From contig UBNV01000016.1 of NCBI GenBank assembly GCA_900466945.1, positions 186,001 through 250,000 on the forward strand: a stretch of 64,000 nt of DNA. The letters are read 5' to 3'. This DNA is from Hyphomicrobiales bacterium (GTDB taxonomy: Bacteria; Pseudomonadota; Alphaproteobacteria; Rhizobiales; Rhizobiaceae). Position numbers and translations under genes: made by a program. The notes below the pieces were generated by a model, which saw nothing but the letters and a program-made list of their open reading frames with translations, was not told the origin of the DNA and made no database searches. Shown here in pieces: positions 54,959 through 64,000 of this stretch (position 1 is the stretch's first letter; each line of letters starts with the position of its first letter).

Positions 54959-55786
54959 ATGACCGGCTTTCGCTTCCATCCAACACCCTTGTCCGGCCTG
55001 GAAGCGGTCTCGGCGACCAGCGCCCATGTCTTTTCCAAACATACGCATGACACCTATGGCATCGGCTTCCTCTCCGCCGGTGGCCAGATCTCGGCCTCCG
55101 GACGCGGTCAGGTGGAGGCCGAAGCCGGCCAGTTGATCACGGTCAATCCCGGCGAAGTTCATGATGGCGCACCATGCGGACGCATGGCACGCAGCTGGCA
55201 CATGCTCTATCTCACCCCGGACCTCGTTTCAGAGAGCATCAGCGACCTCGTATCGACCACGTCAGATCTCGAATTCGAGTATCCCGTCTTCGCCGATCCC
55301 TCGGCTCGCCACATGCTCGCGACACTACACCAGCAGCTTGATGAAGGGCATGCGGTACACGCTGCAAACGCCTTCAAGGAGGCACTCGTCCTCCTCCTCG
55401 GCAAGACGCTCACCCGCCGCACGATCGCCCCGCCGCCCCTGCCCGCCTCGATCCGGGGTGTCCGCGAACGCCTCGATGACGATCCGGCCTCCCCATCAGA
55501 CCTGCAGGCTCTCGCCCGCGAAGCAGGTCTCAGCCGCTTCCAGCTGATCCGCGCCTTCATCCGCCACACGGGCCTCACCCCGCATGCCTATCACATGCAG
55601 CGTCGCGCGCTTCTGAGCCGCCGCCTGCTCGCTGACGGCCTTCCCCCGGCCGAGGTGGCCGCTGCCTGCGGCTATGTCGACCAGAGCCACATGCACCGCG
55701 AATTTCGCCGTCGATTCGGCCTCACGCCCGGTGCCTATCGAAGCGCCTGGCTGAGCCGCAATCCTGTACAAGACCTGATGGCCTGA
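54959..55786 (+). CDS. AraC-family regulator
   Basis: Protein of 275 residues: N-terminal cupin-like sensor (about 10-150; SAGGQISASGRGQVEAEAGQ, NPGEVHDG) and a C-terminal double helix-turn-helix (about 180-265; LAREAGLSRFQLIRAFIRHT and VAAACGYVDQSHMHREFRRR). Starts six bases after the peroxidase gene and precedes a LysE exporter by 39 bases; such AraC/LysE pairs are common and imply control of export of an amino acid. Confidence 0.92.
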   Translation: MTGFRFHPTPLSGLEAVSATSAHVFSKHTHDTYGIGFLSAGGQISASGRGQVEAEAGQLITVNPGEVHDGAPCGRMARSWHMLYLTPDLVSESISDLVSTTSDLEFEYPVFADPSARHMLATLHQQLDEGHAVHAANAFKEALVLLLGKTLTRRTIAPPPLPASIRGVRERLDDDPASPSDLQALAREAGLSRFQLIRAFIRHTGLTPHAYHMQRRALLSRRLLADGLPPAEVAAACGYVDQSHMHREFRRRFGLTPGAYRSAWLSRNPVQDLMA

Positions 55787-55825
55787 CAGCACCATGCTCT
55801 CCCGCGCACAACGCAGGAGACGGAC

Positions 55826-56434
55826 ATGACCTTCGAATTTCTACTGACCACCCTGATCATCGTCGCGACACCGGGCACCGGCGCGCTCTACACCCTCGCA
55901 GCAGGCCTCGGTGGCGGGCGGCGCGAAGCGCTGGTCGCGGCCTTCGGCTGCACGCTCGGCATCATCCCGCACATGCTGGCCGCCGCCCTTGGACTTGCAG
56001 CCCTCGTCGCCGCCGAGCCGCGCCTTTTCGAGCTGATCCGATATGCGGGCATTGCCTATCTCGTCTGGATGGCGATCGGCCTCTGGAGAAGTGGCCTCGC
56101 CGGAGATCCCGCAGCAGAGCCTCGTCAGAGAGCCTGGCGGATCATCCGCAAGGCGGTGCTGATCAACCTGCTCAATCCGAAACTGTCGCTCTTCTTCCTG
56201 GCCTTCCTGCCGCAATTCGTCGATCCCAGGGACCAAGCTCCGCTGATGACAATGGCCACCCTGAGCCTCGTCTTCATGGCCGTGACTTTCGTCGTCTTCG
56301 CATTCTACGGATTGGCCGCCGCGAGCATGCGACATGGGCTCGTTGCACATCCGAACAGGATGCGCATCGTCAACCGGCTTCTTTCGGCCGGCTTCGTGCT
56401 GATGGCGGGAAAACTGGCGCTAGCGCAGCGCTGA
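55826..56434 (+). CDS. LysE/RhtB-family amino-acid exporter
   Basis: Inner-membrane protein of 202 residues with six helices. TPGTGALYTLAAGLGGGRRE (about 12-31) is the family start. GIAYLVWMAIGLWRSG and NLLNPKLSLFFLAFLPQFVDP follow. Exports amino acids or derivatives such as homoserine lactone; substrate not known. Presumably controlled by the adjacent AraC protein. Confidence 0.92.
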   Translation: MTFEFLLTTLIIVATPGTGALYTLAAGLGGGRREALVAAFGCTLGIIPHMLAAALGLAALVAAEPRLFELIRYAGIAYLVWMAIGLWRSGLAGDPAAEPRQRAWRIIRKAVLINLLNPKLSLFFLAFLPQFVDPRDQAPLMTMATLSLVFMAVTFVVFAFYGLAAASMRHGLVAHPNRMRIVNRLLSAGFVLMAGKLALAQR

Positions 56435-56486
56435 CGCCGAGCCACAAGATCGACCGGGCCGTTTTCGCCCGGTCACAGTGAAGAGC

Positions 56487-57029
56487 TCAATGCCCCTCGA
56501 ATTCCACCAGCGTGCGAACCTCGACGCCGAGGGCCTCGAGCTTCTTGCGACCGCCGAGTTCGGGCAAATCGATGACGAAGCAGGCCGAGACCACATCCGC
56601 CCCGATCTGACGCAGGAGCTGCACGGCCCCTACGGCCGTGCCACCAGTTGCGATCAGGTCATCGACGAGGATCACCTTCTCGCCGGGCTTCACCGCATCC
56701 ATATGGATCTCCATCTCGTCCACGCCATATTCCAGGCTGTAGGCGATCCGAACGGTCTCGTGTGGCAGCTTGCCCTTCTTGCGGATCGGCACGAAGCCAG
56801 CCGAGAGCTGATGCGCGACGGCGCCGCCGAGGATGAAGCCGCGCGCTTCCATGCCAGCGATCTTGTCGATCTTCAGCCCGGCATAAGGCTGCACCAGCTC
56901 ATCGATCGCCCGGCGAAACGCCCGCGCATCACCGAGCAGCGTGGTGATGTCGCGAAAGATGATGCCAGGCTTGGGATAATCGGGAATGGAACGGATGGCA
57001 GCGGCGAGTTCGTGGGCGATCTTTGTCAT
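56487..57029 (-). CDS. apt: Adenine phosphoribosyltransferase
   Basis: Salvages adenine to AMP using PRPP. The protein has 180 residues: [21 protein letters not shown], the substrate loop [27 protein letters not shown] and the PRPP loop [17 protein letters not shown] (about 116-132). The start at 57029 removes a 23-residue extension that is not conserved. It lies behind the petABC terminator and so probably has its own promoter. Confidence 0.95.
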   Translation of the reverse strand: MTKIAHELAAAIRSIPDYPKPGIIFRDITTLLGDARAFRRAIDELVQPYAGLKIDKIAGMEARGFILGGAVAHQLSAGFVPIRKKGKLPHETVRIAYSLEYGVDEMEIHMDAVKPGEKVILVDDLIATGGTAVGAVQLLRQIGADVVSACFVIDLPELGGRKKLEALGVEVRTLVEFEGH

Positions 57030-57096
57030 GGGGCATCCGGAATGTGTCGGGAAGGAATTGCGCGGGACTGTAACAAGATTGGTATGGCCCCCCAAC

Positions 57097-57120
57097 AAAA
57101 AAGGCGGTCCGAAGACCGCC
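57097..57120 (-). terminator. Terminator after petC (minus strand)
   Basis: GGCGGTC (57103-57109), loop CGAA, GACCGCC (57114-57120); on the minus strand six T follow (57097-57102). Confidence 0.9.
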
Positions 57121-57147
57121 TTTTCCGTGAAACGTGATCCCTGCGGA

Positions 57148-58023
57148 TCAGTGTTCCTTGTTGGCGTAGACCGACTTCTTGGTCAGGTAGATCAGCGCGG
57201 TGAAGATCGCGAGGAAGATCATCACCATGAAGCCCGTGCGCTTGCGGTCTTCGAGATGTGGCTCTGCAGCCCACATCAGGAAGGCGGAAACGTCACGCGA
57301 ATACTGGTCAAGCGTTTCCGGCGAACCGTCGTCGTAAGTCACCTGACCGTCCGAGATCGGCTGCGCCATGGCAAGCGCCTGACCGGCGATGAAATATGGG
57401 TTGTAATGTGTGCCTTCGGCAACCTCGACGCCTTCCGGCGGTTCCTGGTAACCGGTCAGGAGTGCGTGGATGTAATCCGGGCCGCCCTGCTGGTACTGGG
57501 TGAAGATGTCGAAGACGAAGGTCGGGAAGCCGCGGGTCACGCCGCGTGCCTTGGCAATCAGCGAGAAGTCCGGCGGAGCCGCACCACCGTTTGCCGCCGC
57601 AGCCGCTTCCTTGTTGGGGAATGGCGACGGGAAGTGGTCGGATGCCACAGCGGTACGGGTGAACATCTCACCGTCCGCGTTCGGCCCGTCTTCGACTTCG
57701 TAATTCGCCGCAAAGGCCTTCACCTGGGCTTCCGAGTAACCGAGATCTTCCAGCGTGCGGAAGGACACAAGGTTCATCGAGTGACAGGCCGAGCAGACCT
57801 CGGTGTAGACCTTGAGCCCGCGCTGAAGCTGGCCCTTGTCGTATTTGCCGAAGGGACCGGCAAAGGTCCAGTCCATCTGCTCGGGCTTCAGGATGGGATA
57901 GTGACCGGTCTGCGCGGCGTGATGCGTCAGTTCGGCCAGGTCGCCACCTTCTGCTGCCATTGCCTGGCCGGAAAATCCGGCCATGGCAGCGATCAGCGCA
58001 ATGCTCGTGACAAGCTTTTTCAT
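57148..58023 (-). CDS. petC: Cytochrome c1 of the bc1 complex
   Basis: Membrane-anchored heme protein of 291 residues. Signal peptide ends near AMAA (about residue 24). The covalent heme site CSACH is C77, C80, H81. The C-terminal helix is [17 protein letters not shown], leaving a [10 protein letters not shown] tail. It accepts electrons from the Rieske protein and passes them to soluble or membrane cytochromes. Last gene of petABC, 21 bases after petB. Confidence 0.95.
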   Translation of the reverse strand: MKKLVTSIALIAAMAGFSGQAMAAEGGDLAELTHHAAQTGHYPILKPEQMDWTFAGPFGKYDKGQLQRGLKVYTEVCSACHSMNLVSFRTLEDLGYSEAQVKAFAANYEVEDGPNADGEMFTRTAVASDHFPSPFPNKEAAAAANGGAAPPDFSLIAKARGVTRGFPTFVFDIFTQYQQGGPDYIHALLTGYQEPPEGVEVAEGTHYNPYFIAGQALAMAQPISDGQVTYDDGSPETLDQYSRDVSAFLMWAAEPHLEDRKRTGFMVMIFLAIFTALIYLTKKSVYANKEH

Positions 58024-58044
58024 TGTTATCGTCCTCTCACGTGC

Positions 58045-59313
58045 TCAGGCTTGTGCGGCAGCGGACTTGCCGCTTTTTTCGAGAACCGCTTCGGTGATCG
58101 AGTTCGGGATACGCCGGGGCGTCTCGAACAGTCCGAGCAGCGGCATGATCACGAGGAAGAAGCCGAAGTAGTAGGCAGTGCCGGCCTGCGACAGGACGAC
58201 GTAGATACCTTCTGCCGGCATCGCGCCGAGCCAGCCCAAGAGGATGGAGTTGGCGACGAAGATCCAGAAGAACAGCTTGTACCAGGGGCGGTAGACAGCC
58301 GAACGAACCTTGGACGTATCCAGCCAGGGCAGGAAGAACAAGACGATGATCGCACCGAACATCACGAGGACGCCGCCAAGCTTCGAGTCGATCGGACCGA
58401 CGTTGAAGGTGATGGCGCGCAGCATGGCGTAGAACGGCAGGAAGTACCATTCCGGAACGATATGCGCCGGGGTCTTCAGCGAGTCGGCCGGGATGTAGTT
58501 GTCCGGATGGCCGAGATAGTTCGGCATGTAGAAGACGAAGTAGGCGAAGACCAGAAGGAAGACCGAGAGGCCAAGTGCATCCTTCAGCGTCGCATAGGGC
58601 GTGAAGGGGACGGTATCGGTCTTGGACTTGACTTCCACGCCGGTCGGGTTGGTCTGGCCGGTGACGTGCAGCGCCCAGATATGCAGGATGACGACACCCG
58701 CAATCATGAACGGCAGCAGGTAATGCAGCGCGAAGAAGCGGTTCAGCGTCGGATTGTCGACGGCAAAGCCACCGAGCAGGAACTGCTGGATCCACTCGCC
58801 CACGGCCGGGAAGGCGGTGAAGAAGCCGGTGATGACGGTTGCACCCCAGAAGGACATCTGGCCCCAGGGAAGCACGTAACCCATGAAGGCGGTCGCCATC
58901 ATCAGCAGGAAGATCACCACGCCGAGGATCCAGAGGATTTCGCGGGGTGCCTTGTACGAGCCGTAATAGAGGCCGCGTGCGATGTGCAGGTAGACGGCGA
59001 TGAAGAAGAAGGACGCGCCGTTGGCATGCATGTAGCGCAGCAGCCAGCCATTGTTGACGTCGCGCATGATCTTCTCGACCGAGTTGAAGGCAACGGTCGT
59101 CTCGGCCGCATAGTGCATGGCAAGCACGACGCCGGTCAGGATCTGCACGATCAGCATGATCGAGAGCATGCCACCGAAGGTATAGGCGTAGTTCAGGTTG
59201 CGCGGAACGGGATAGGAAACGAAGCTGTCATACATCAGACGCGGCAGCGGCAGGCGCGCATCGATCCACTTCTCGACGCCGGTGGACGGCTGGTAACTCG
59301 AATGGCCACTCAT
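58045..59313 (-). CDS. petB: Cytochrome b of the bc1 complex
   Basis: Inner-membrane subunit of 422 residues with eight helices holding hemes bL and bH. Heme histidines lie in VLAMHYAA and [12 protein letters not shown] and in [20 protein letters not shown]. The Qo motif [14 protein letters not shown] and [17 protein letters not shown] are visible. It oxidises ubiquinol. 14 bases after petA in the same operon. Confidence 0.96.
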   Translation of the reverse strand: MSGHSSYQPSTGVEKWIDARLPLPRLMYDSFVSYPVPRNLNYAYTFGGMLSIMLIVQILTGVVLAMHYAAETTVAFNSVEKIMRDVNNGWLLRYMHANGASFFFIAVYLHIARGLYYGSYKAPREILWILGVVIFLLMMATAFMGYVLPWGQMSFWGATVITGFFTAFPAVGEWIQQFLLGGFAVDNPTLNRFFALHYLLPFMIAGVVILHIWALHVTGQTNPTGVEVKSKTDTVPFTPYATLKDALGLSVFLLVFAYFVFYMPNYLGHPDNYIPADSLKTPAHIVPEWYFLPFYAMLRAITFNVGPIDSKLGGVLVMFGAIIVLFFLPWLDTSKVRSAVYRPWYKLFFWIFVANSILLGWLGAMPAEGIYVVLSQAGTAYYFGFFLVIMPLLGLFETPRRIPNSITEAVLEKSGKSAAAQA

Positions 59314-59327
59314 TGTGTGTTATCCCC

Positions 59328-59906
59328 TCAGCCGATCGTGATGACAGTGTCGGATGTGAATGCGAAGGTCGGCACCGGCAGGTTGGTCGGTGCGGGACCC
59401 TTGCGGATACGGCCCGCCGTATCGTAGTGCGAGCCGTGGCAGGGACAGAACCAGCCACCGAAATCGCCGGCCTGACCGAGCGGCACGCAACCGAGATGGG
59501 TGCAGGAACCGATCATGACGATCCAGTTTTCCTTGCCTTCGCCGGCAGAGCGCGCAAGGTCCGTCGCGTCGGCTGCAGCATCCACATTGGCGTTGCGCGC
59601 CACCGGATCCTTGAGCTCAGCCAGCTGAACGGCGTTGGCTTCTTCGACTTCCTTTTCGGTGCGGTTGCGGATGAACACCGGCTTGCCGCGCCACTTGACC
59701 GTCAGCGACATGCCCGGCTCGAGCGCCGATACGTCCACTTCGATCGAAGCGAGCGCGAGCGTCGATGCATCCGGGCGCATCTGGTCGATGAAAGGCCAGG
59801 CGAACGAGGCCGCACCGACCGCGCCGGCCATGCCGGTCACCATGTAGAGAAAGTCGCGGCGCGTAGGCTCGCCCGCATGTTCTGTCGTTGTCTCGTGTTC
59901 GCTCAC
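59328..59906 (-). CDS. petA: Rieske iron-sulfur protein of the bc1 complex
   Basis: Protein of 192 residues. The twin-arginine signal/anchor is [18 protein letters not shown] (about 15-32). The [2Fe-2S] ligands lie in C135-T-H137-L-G-C140 and in C154-P-C156-H157-G-S-H. The start is GTG at 59906. Electrons go from ubiquinol to cytochrome c1. First gene of the pet operon; a PetPR-like regulator pair is encoded at 26434-27661 in this window. Confidence 0.95.
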   Translation of the reverse strand: MSEHETTTEHAGEPTRRDFLYMVTGMAGAVGAASFAWPFIDQMRPDASTLALASIEVDVSALEPGMSLTVKWRGKPVFIRNRTEKEVEEANAVQLAELKDPVARNANVDAAADATDLARSAGEGKENWIVMIGSCTHLGCVPLGQAGDFGGWFCPCHGSHYDTAGRIRKGPAPTNLPVPTFAFTSDTVITIG

Positions 59907-60024
59907 GGTCACTTTTTCCTCTCGCAATCCTGCGACACACCGCATTTGCCCCCGCAGCGGAATCACAATTCGGCCACGGAGCAGCCACAGATTCCCCGCC
60001 AGATTGGCGCGTTCTAAGCCCGAT

Positions 60025-60054
60025 AATCTATTCTGTCCAGTCTTCCGCAGACAA
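60025..60054 (-). promoter_or_regulatory. Promoter of petABC
   Basis: On the minus strand TTGTCT (60049-60054), 18 bases, TAGATT (60025-60030), about 120 bases upstream of petA. The 271-bp interval has no gene. Confidence 0.4.
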
Positions 60055-60177
60055 GGAGCCACGATGTCGCGGATTTCCGGGACACCATCCCCAATTGCTT
60101 GATTTAACGCAAGTGTGAGCGGCAGTTTATCAAGCAGTGCAAAGAGTTGCAGCCGCGAGTTCGGCAGGCCTTGGAAC

Positions 60178-62049
60178 TCAGGCCGACAGCATCTCGGCGC
60201 CCGTATCGAGGAAACCGCCGGATTGTCGGGCCCAGAGCTCGGAATAGAGCCCGCCGAGCGCTACCAGCTCCTGATGGGTCCCCTGTTCGATGATCCGGCC
60301 CTTGTCCATGACGACCAGCCGGTCGAGTGCCGCAATGGTCGACAGGCGGTGCGCGATGGCAAGCACGGTCTTGCCCTGCATCAAACGATCGAGATTGGAC
60401 TGGATCGCCGCCTCCACTTCCGAGTCGAGCGCAGACGTCGCCTCGTCCAGCACCAGGATCGGCGCATCCTTCAGCATGACCCGCGCGATCGCGATGCGCT
60501 GACGCTGCCCTCCGGAAAGCTTCACGCCCCGTTCTCCGACATGCGCATCGAAACCCTTGCGCCCGCGCTGGTCCTCTAGCCGTTGGATGAACTCGAACGC
60601 TTCCGCACGCTCCGCCGCCTTGACCAACTGCTCGTCGCTCGCATCCTCGCGGCCGAAGAGAATGTTGTCGCGGATCGAGCGATGCAGAAGCGCCGTGTCC
60701 TGCGTGACCATGCCGATCTGCGAGCGCAGGCTCTCCTGCGTCACGGTCGAGATATCCTGCCCGTCGATCAGGATGCGGCCGCCCTCCAGGTCGTAGAAGC
60801 GCAACAGCAGATTGACGAGCGTCGATTTGCCCGCTCCCGATCGCCCGACAATGCCGACCTTTTCGCCGGGCTCGATGGCCAGCGTCAGATGATCGATCGC
60901 GCCGGTCTTGCGGCCATAATGAAAGGTCACATCTTCGAAGCGGATCTCCGGCGACTTCACCTGGAGCTTTTCCGCATCCGGCTTATCGGTGAGCCCGATC
61001 GGCTTGGCCACCAGTTCCGCCGAGTTCTGGATCGTGCCGATATTGCGCATGATGCCGTTCAGCTGGGTCATCATTCGCCCCAGCAGCATGTTGAGCCGCA
61101 GAACGAGGCCGAGCGTGAAGGCGACACCGCCGGCCGTGACGGCGCCGGCAAACCAGAGGTCGACGGACAGAAGCGCCACCATCAGGATCATGAAGCCGGA
61201 AAGAATGGCAAGCGAAGCCCGAACCCCGGTCAGGAGCCGGGCAAAGGGCCGCAGCGTATCCTGGAAGCGGTCGAAGCCGGCGCGGATATAGTGGTCGTTC
61301 TGCCGCTCGCGGGCAAAGAGCTTCAGCGTCTGGATGTTGGAATAGCTGTCGACCAGCCGGCCATTCAGCATCGACGATGCCTCCGCCGTCTCGCGCGCAT
61401 GATGGCGGATCTTCGGCACGAAATAGCGCGCCAGCACCAGGAAGATCGCGACCCAGGCGCCGATGATCGCGGCCAGCCGCCAGTCGAGCTGTGCAACCAG
61501 TGCCATGGTCGAAATAGTATAGATCACCATGAACCAGACGACCTGCAGCAGCGAGGTCAGCAGATCGCCGGTCGATTGCCCCGCCGACCAGACCTTGGTG
61601 ACGATGCGTCCGGCAAAATCATTCTGGAAGAAGGAGAGCGACTGGCGCGCAACATGCGCATGCGCCTGCCATCGCACCAGGTTGAAGAAATTGAGGACGA
61701 TGACCTGTTCCTCGACCAGCGCACCGACCGTCACCACCACGAAACGCCCGATGAGGATGATCAGCGCCATGGCGAGCAATTCGCCGCCATGCGCCGCGAT
61801 CAGCCCGTCCCACCCGGCATCCTTCGGCACGGTGTCGAGAAGGTCGACGAGCCGTCCGACAAACCAGAAGAGCCCTGCCTCCAGCATGGCGACCGCCCCG
61901 CCGAAGACCGCCATCAGGAAGAAGGCGAGTTTCGCCTGGCGCACGTAGAACCACACGAAGGCCCAGGTCTTTTCCGGCGGACGAAGATTGTCCGATCGGG
62001 CAAAGGGATCGAGCCAGTTTTCGAAAAGGCGGGCAACAGCTTGGAACAT
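60178..62049 (-). CDS. ABC exporter, permease-ATPase fusion
   Basis: Half-transporter of 623 residues with six helices (about 30-330) and a C-terminal ATPase. Walker A is [15 protein letters not shown], the signature [14 protein letters not shown], Walker [15 protein letters not shown] and the H-loop [11 protein letters not shown]. It probably acts as a homodimer like MsbA. Substrate (lipid, drug or peptide) unknown. Ends 272 bases before petA; independent transcription is likely. Confidence 0.93.
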   Translation of the reverse strand: MFQAVARLFENWLDPFARSDNLRPPEKTWAFVWFYVRQAKLAFFLMAVFGGAVAMLEAGLFWFVGRLVDLLDTVPKDAGWDGLIAAHGGELLAMALIILIGRFVVVTVGALVEEQVIVLNFFNLVRWQAHAHVARQSLSFFQNDFAGRIVTKVWSAGQSTGDLLTSLLQVVWFMVIYTISTMALVAQLDWRLAAIIGAWVAIFLVLARYFVPKIRHHARETAEASSMLNGRLVDSYSNIQTLKLFARERQNDHYIRAGFDRFQDTLRPFARLLTGVRASLAILSGFMILMVALLSVDLWFAGAVTAGGVAFTLGLVLRLNMLLGRMMTQLNGIMRNIGTIQNSAELVAKPIGLTDKPDAEKLQVKSPEIRFEDVTFHYGRKTGAIDHLTLAIEPGEKVGIVGRSGAGKSTLVNLLLRFYDLEGGRILIDGQDISTVTQESLRSQIGMVTQDTALLHRSIRDNILFGREDASDEQLVKAAERAEAFEFIQRLEDQRGRKGFDAHVGERGVKLSGGQRQRIAIARVMLKDAPILVLDEATSALDSEVEAAIQSNLDRLMQGKTVLAIAHRLSTIAALDRLVVMDKGRIIEQGTHQELVALGGLYSELWARQSGGFLDTGAEMLSA

Positions 62050-62161
62050 GACGAGCGATATAGGCCGTTTGCCGGGAACGGCAAAGCTTTTGCACTTCCG
62101 ACCGTATTACAATTTCGTCAAGTCCGACAACGGACGCGAAGCCCGCACCGGGACACCTGCC

Positions 62162-62584
62162 CTAGCGCGTGTAGCGAGTGAGATAGATGCCCGTCAGGAT
62201 CAGCGCAACGCCGGCCAATTGACCCGGATGAAACTCGGCCGTGCCGCGGGCAAGGTCGATGATGAGCCCGGTGATCATCTGCCCGCCGATGATCAGGAGG
62301 CCGGAGCGCGCCGCCCCGATCCGCGGAAAGACATAAGAGCTGATGACGACAAAGCAGGCACCGATCACGCCGCCGACGAAATAGAAGGCCGGCACATCCG
62401 CCAGAAGCGGCAGACCGACACGGTGGAGAGTGAGAACATAGACGCTGAGCAGAAGGAAGCCGATCCAGTGGTTCCAGGCGGACGCGGTGAAGGCTCCGCG
62501 GTCCATGGTCAGCCGGCCATTGATCGAGCGGCTCATACCGACAGCGGCCCCGCCGATCAGCGCGATGAAGACGGCGCCCAGCAT
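62162..62584 (-). CDS. DMT-family half transporter (DUF606/YdcZ), second copy
   Basis: Membrane protein of 140 residues with five helices: AVFIALIGGAAVGMSRSING, FLLLSVYVLTLH, AFYFVGGVIGACFVVISSYV, GLLIIGGQMITGLIIDL and LAGVALILTGIYLTRY. The size is half of a classic DMT exporter. Its ATG directly follows the stop of the upstream copy (no spacer), so the two probably work as a heterodimer. Substrate unknown. Confidence 0.85.
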   Translation of the reverse strand: MLGAVFIALIGGAAVGMSRSINGRLTMDRGAFTASAWNHWIGFLLLSVYVLTLHRVGLPLLADVPAFYFVGGVIGACFVVISSYVFPRIGAARSGLLIIGGQMITGLIIDLARGTAEFHPGQLAGVALILTGIYLTRYTR

Positions 62585-63049
62585 TCAGGCCCCCTTGGAG
62601 AAGATGAGCAGCGCGCTGCCGCCGATGACGCAGGCCGTGGCCAGAAAGTCGAAACGGTTGAGCTTGCGTTGGGGCGTGCCGAACAGGCCGAGCTGATCGG
62701 AGAGGAGACCGAACAGGATCTGCCCGACGAGAAGGAGCGACAGGCCACCCGCCAGCGCCAGTTCCGAATTGACCGCGATCGAACTCAGCGCCACGGCAAA
62801 CGCCCCCGGTGCGCCACCGAGATAGGACCAGAGCGGCGCCTTGCCATGGGCAGGCATTCGACCGGCCCGCCGTGCCACGGCACCATTGGCGAGCAACAGG
62901 AAAAATGCCGCGACCCCACCCACCCCATGCACCACCCAGGAGGCGGTGAACGGCGTCGTCAACGCGGCAAGCCCGCTGTTGATGGTGACCATGACCGCGA
63001 GCAGCGCGCCGGCGAGAACCGCCCAGATCCAGTCGATATATCTCAGCAT
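62585..63049 (-). CDS. DMT-family half transporter (DUF606/YdcZ), first copy
   Basis: Membrane protein of 154 residues with five helices, including IWAVLAGALLAVMVTINSGL and ALAGGLSLLLVGQILFGLL. Conserved proline/glycine-rich loop WSYLGGAPGAFAVALSS. Partner of the next gene, with which it forms a tightly packed operon. Transport substrate unknown. Confidence 0.85.
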   Translation of the reverse strand: MLRYIDWIWAVLAGALLAVMVTINSGLAALTTPFTASWVVHGVGGVAAFFLLLANGAVARRAGRMPAHGKAPLWSYLGGAPGAFAVALSSIAVNSELALAGGLSLLLVGQILFGLLSDQLGLFGTPQRKLNRFDFLATACVIGGSALLIFSKGA

Positions 63050-63211
63050 GTCGCTCCTGAGGGCCGATCGCCCCGAACTTGCGGCACCGGATCAGCGATC
63101 CGGCTTATTGCGACCGCATAGCCCTCCCGGGGCTTTCCAGACAAGCCAATTCGGAGAATGAACCGATCAGCGCCGTGAATGCCGCGCACACCCAAAAAGC
63201 CTCGAAACGCA

Positions 63212-63235
63212 AAACGGGGCATTGCTGCCCCGTTT
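63212..63235 (-). terminator. Terminator after the chemoreceptor (minus strand)
   Basis: AAACGGGGCA (63212-63221), loop TTGC, TGCCCCGTTT (63226-63235). On the minus strand the stem ends in GTTTTGCG. Confidence 0.8.
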
Positions 63236-63264
63236 CAACGCCTGACCCGTTTTTCTCGGGACCG

Positions 63265-64000
63265 TCAGAATTCCGACCATTCGGCAGCGACGGCCGTGTT
63301 GCCCTGGAAGGCATTGACGATCTTGCGGCCAAGCGCCCGCGCCGGAGACGCCTGCGGATGGCTCGCCGGCTGAGCCGCAGCGAGGCGCGGAGCGGCTGAG
63401 CGATAGGGCTCCTCGCCCAGCTGGAACTGGCCGAGCAATGCGGTCAGTCCGCTCGCCTGCTGCGCCAGACCATGGCAGGCCGCCGTCGACTGCTCCACCA
63501 TGGCCGCATTCTTCTGCGTGCCCTGATCCATCTGGTTCACCGCCGAATTGATCTCGGCGAGACCGGTGGACTGTTCGCGGGCCGAAGTGACGATCGCAGC
63601 CACATTCTGGTTGATCTCCTGAACCTCGCGCACGATCACCTGCAGGGCCTGCCCCGTTTCGCCCACCAGGGCGACACCGTTGCGCACCTGCTCTCCGGAC
63701 GCGGTGATGAGCCCCTTGATCTCCTTCGCCGCATTGGCCGAACGCTGTGCCAGTTCACGCACTTCCTGGGCAACGACCGCAAAGCCCTTGCCGGCATCTC
63801 CTGCTCGCGCTGCCTCGACGCCCGCATTTAGCGCCAGCAGGTTAGTCTGGAACGCGATCTCGTCGATTACGCCGATGATGTTGGAAATTTCGCTGGACGA
63901 CTTCTCGATCGCCTGCATGGCGTCGACCGCCCGGCGCACGACGTCGCCCGAGCGCTCGGCACCGACCCGCGTCCGCGAAACCAGCGCGCCGGCTTCCTCG
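63265..64000 (-). CDS. Methyl-accepting chemotaxis protein, C-terminal part (cut by window end)
   Basis: The 5' part lies beyond base 64000. The visible 245 residues are the cytoplasmic signalling domain. The highly conserved hairpin tip is [20 protein letters not shown] and [40 protein letters not shown] follows on the return helix. The last residues EWSEF fit the xWxxF tether that binds methyltransferase CheR. The sensing domain is unknown. A terminator lies 30 bases after the stop. Confidence 0.92.
   Translation of the reverse strand, partial: EEAGALVSRTRVGAERSGDVVRRAVDAMQAIEKSSSEISNIIGVIDEIAFQTNLLALNAGVEAARAGDAGKGFAVVAQEVRELAQRSANAAKEIKGLITASGEQVRNGVALVGETGQALQVIVREVQEINQNVAAIVTSAREQSTGLAEINSAVNQMDQGTQKNAAMVEQSTAACHGLAQQASGLTALLGQFQLGEEPYRSAAPRLAAAQPASHPQASPARALGRKIVNAFQGNTAVAAEWSEF

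Noticed and set aside
56986-59427. 813-codon frame antisense to petC and petB
   Set aside because: It mirrors the reading frame of well-recognised genes on the other strand in GC-rich DNA and has no motifs of its own. The same holds for long antisense frames at 1945-3648, 45799-47649 and 60583-62181.

Overview
The window looks like a piece of the main chromosome of an alphaproteobacterium of the family Rhizobiaceae (Rhizobium / Agrobacterium / Sinorhizobium relatives). DNA is GC-rich with strong GC3 bias. Housekeeping genes (greA, trxB, prs, rplY, pth, ychF, apt, petABC, lgt, proC) are spread throughout. Several gene orders are known from rhizobia: greA-lpsB near lrp-trxB-lsrB, a small-RNA site between lsrB and an arsR gene, and an rplY...pth...ychF stretch. 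I found no insertion sequence, phage, CRISPR array, rRNA or tRNA gene.

Layout. 0-4.5 kb: an MFS exporter, then a leftward DNA-repair pair (radical SAM protein, then a DUF4130-UdgX fusion) behind a GTTC-N7-GTTC LexA-type box. 4.8-8.5 kb: greA and a lipopolysaccharide-core locus (lpsB, a GT25 transferase, an unknown gene, lrp). 8.7-12.4 kb: trxB, the LysR regulator lsrB, an AbcR-type small RNA with its own promoter and terminator, and an arsR-nemA unit. 12.4-20.5 kb: a divergent LysR/epimerase pair, a ChaA-like exchanger, opgC, a PQQ-type sugar dehydrogenase and aatA. 20.5-25.9 kb: a small membrane protein, sulfide:quinone reductase, a second PQQ-type dehydrogenase, a 538-bp non-coding stretch, a cold-shock gene, a BA14K-like protein and an MBL-fold hydrolase. 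26.4-29.1 kb: a MarR - response regulator - histidine kinase operon resembling petP-petR. 29.1-38.7 kb: csaA, proC, ybjN-like, ubiK, lgt, an NDUFAF7-type methyltransferase, pgeF, an M24-fold protein, a lipoprotein, prs and a winged-helix protein. 38.7-42 kb: DUF779, aldehyde dehydrogenase and a GAF/Fis regulator. 42-50.2 kb: two GGDEF-EAL proteins around rplY, a periplasmic binding protein, pth and prmB. 50.2-56.5 kb: TetR/RidA with three operator dyads, clpS, ychF, and a tight run of two MaoC proteins, glutathione peroxidase, an AraC regulator and a LysE exporter. 56.5-64 kb: apt, the cytochrome bc1 operon petABC, an ABC exporter, two half-size DMT transporters and the C-terminal part of a chemotaxis receptor.

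The most interesting parts are regulatory. They are the SOS box in front of the radical SAM/UdgX pair, the AbcR-like RNA with a 15-bp palindrome just upstream of its promoter and next to lsrB, and the three CATACG-N3-CGTATG dyads between tetR and ridA. Further candidates are dyads in the arsR-nemA gap, repeated ACAGTG sites in front of the aldehyde dehydrogenase, and the insertion of c-di-GMP signalling genes between rplY and pth. Protein families were assigned by reading motifs; no database search was possible.
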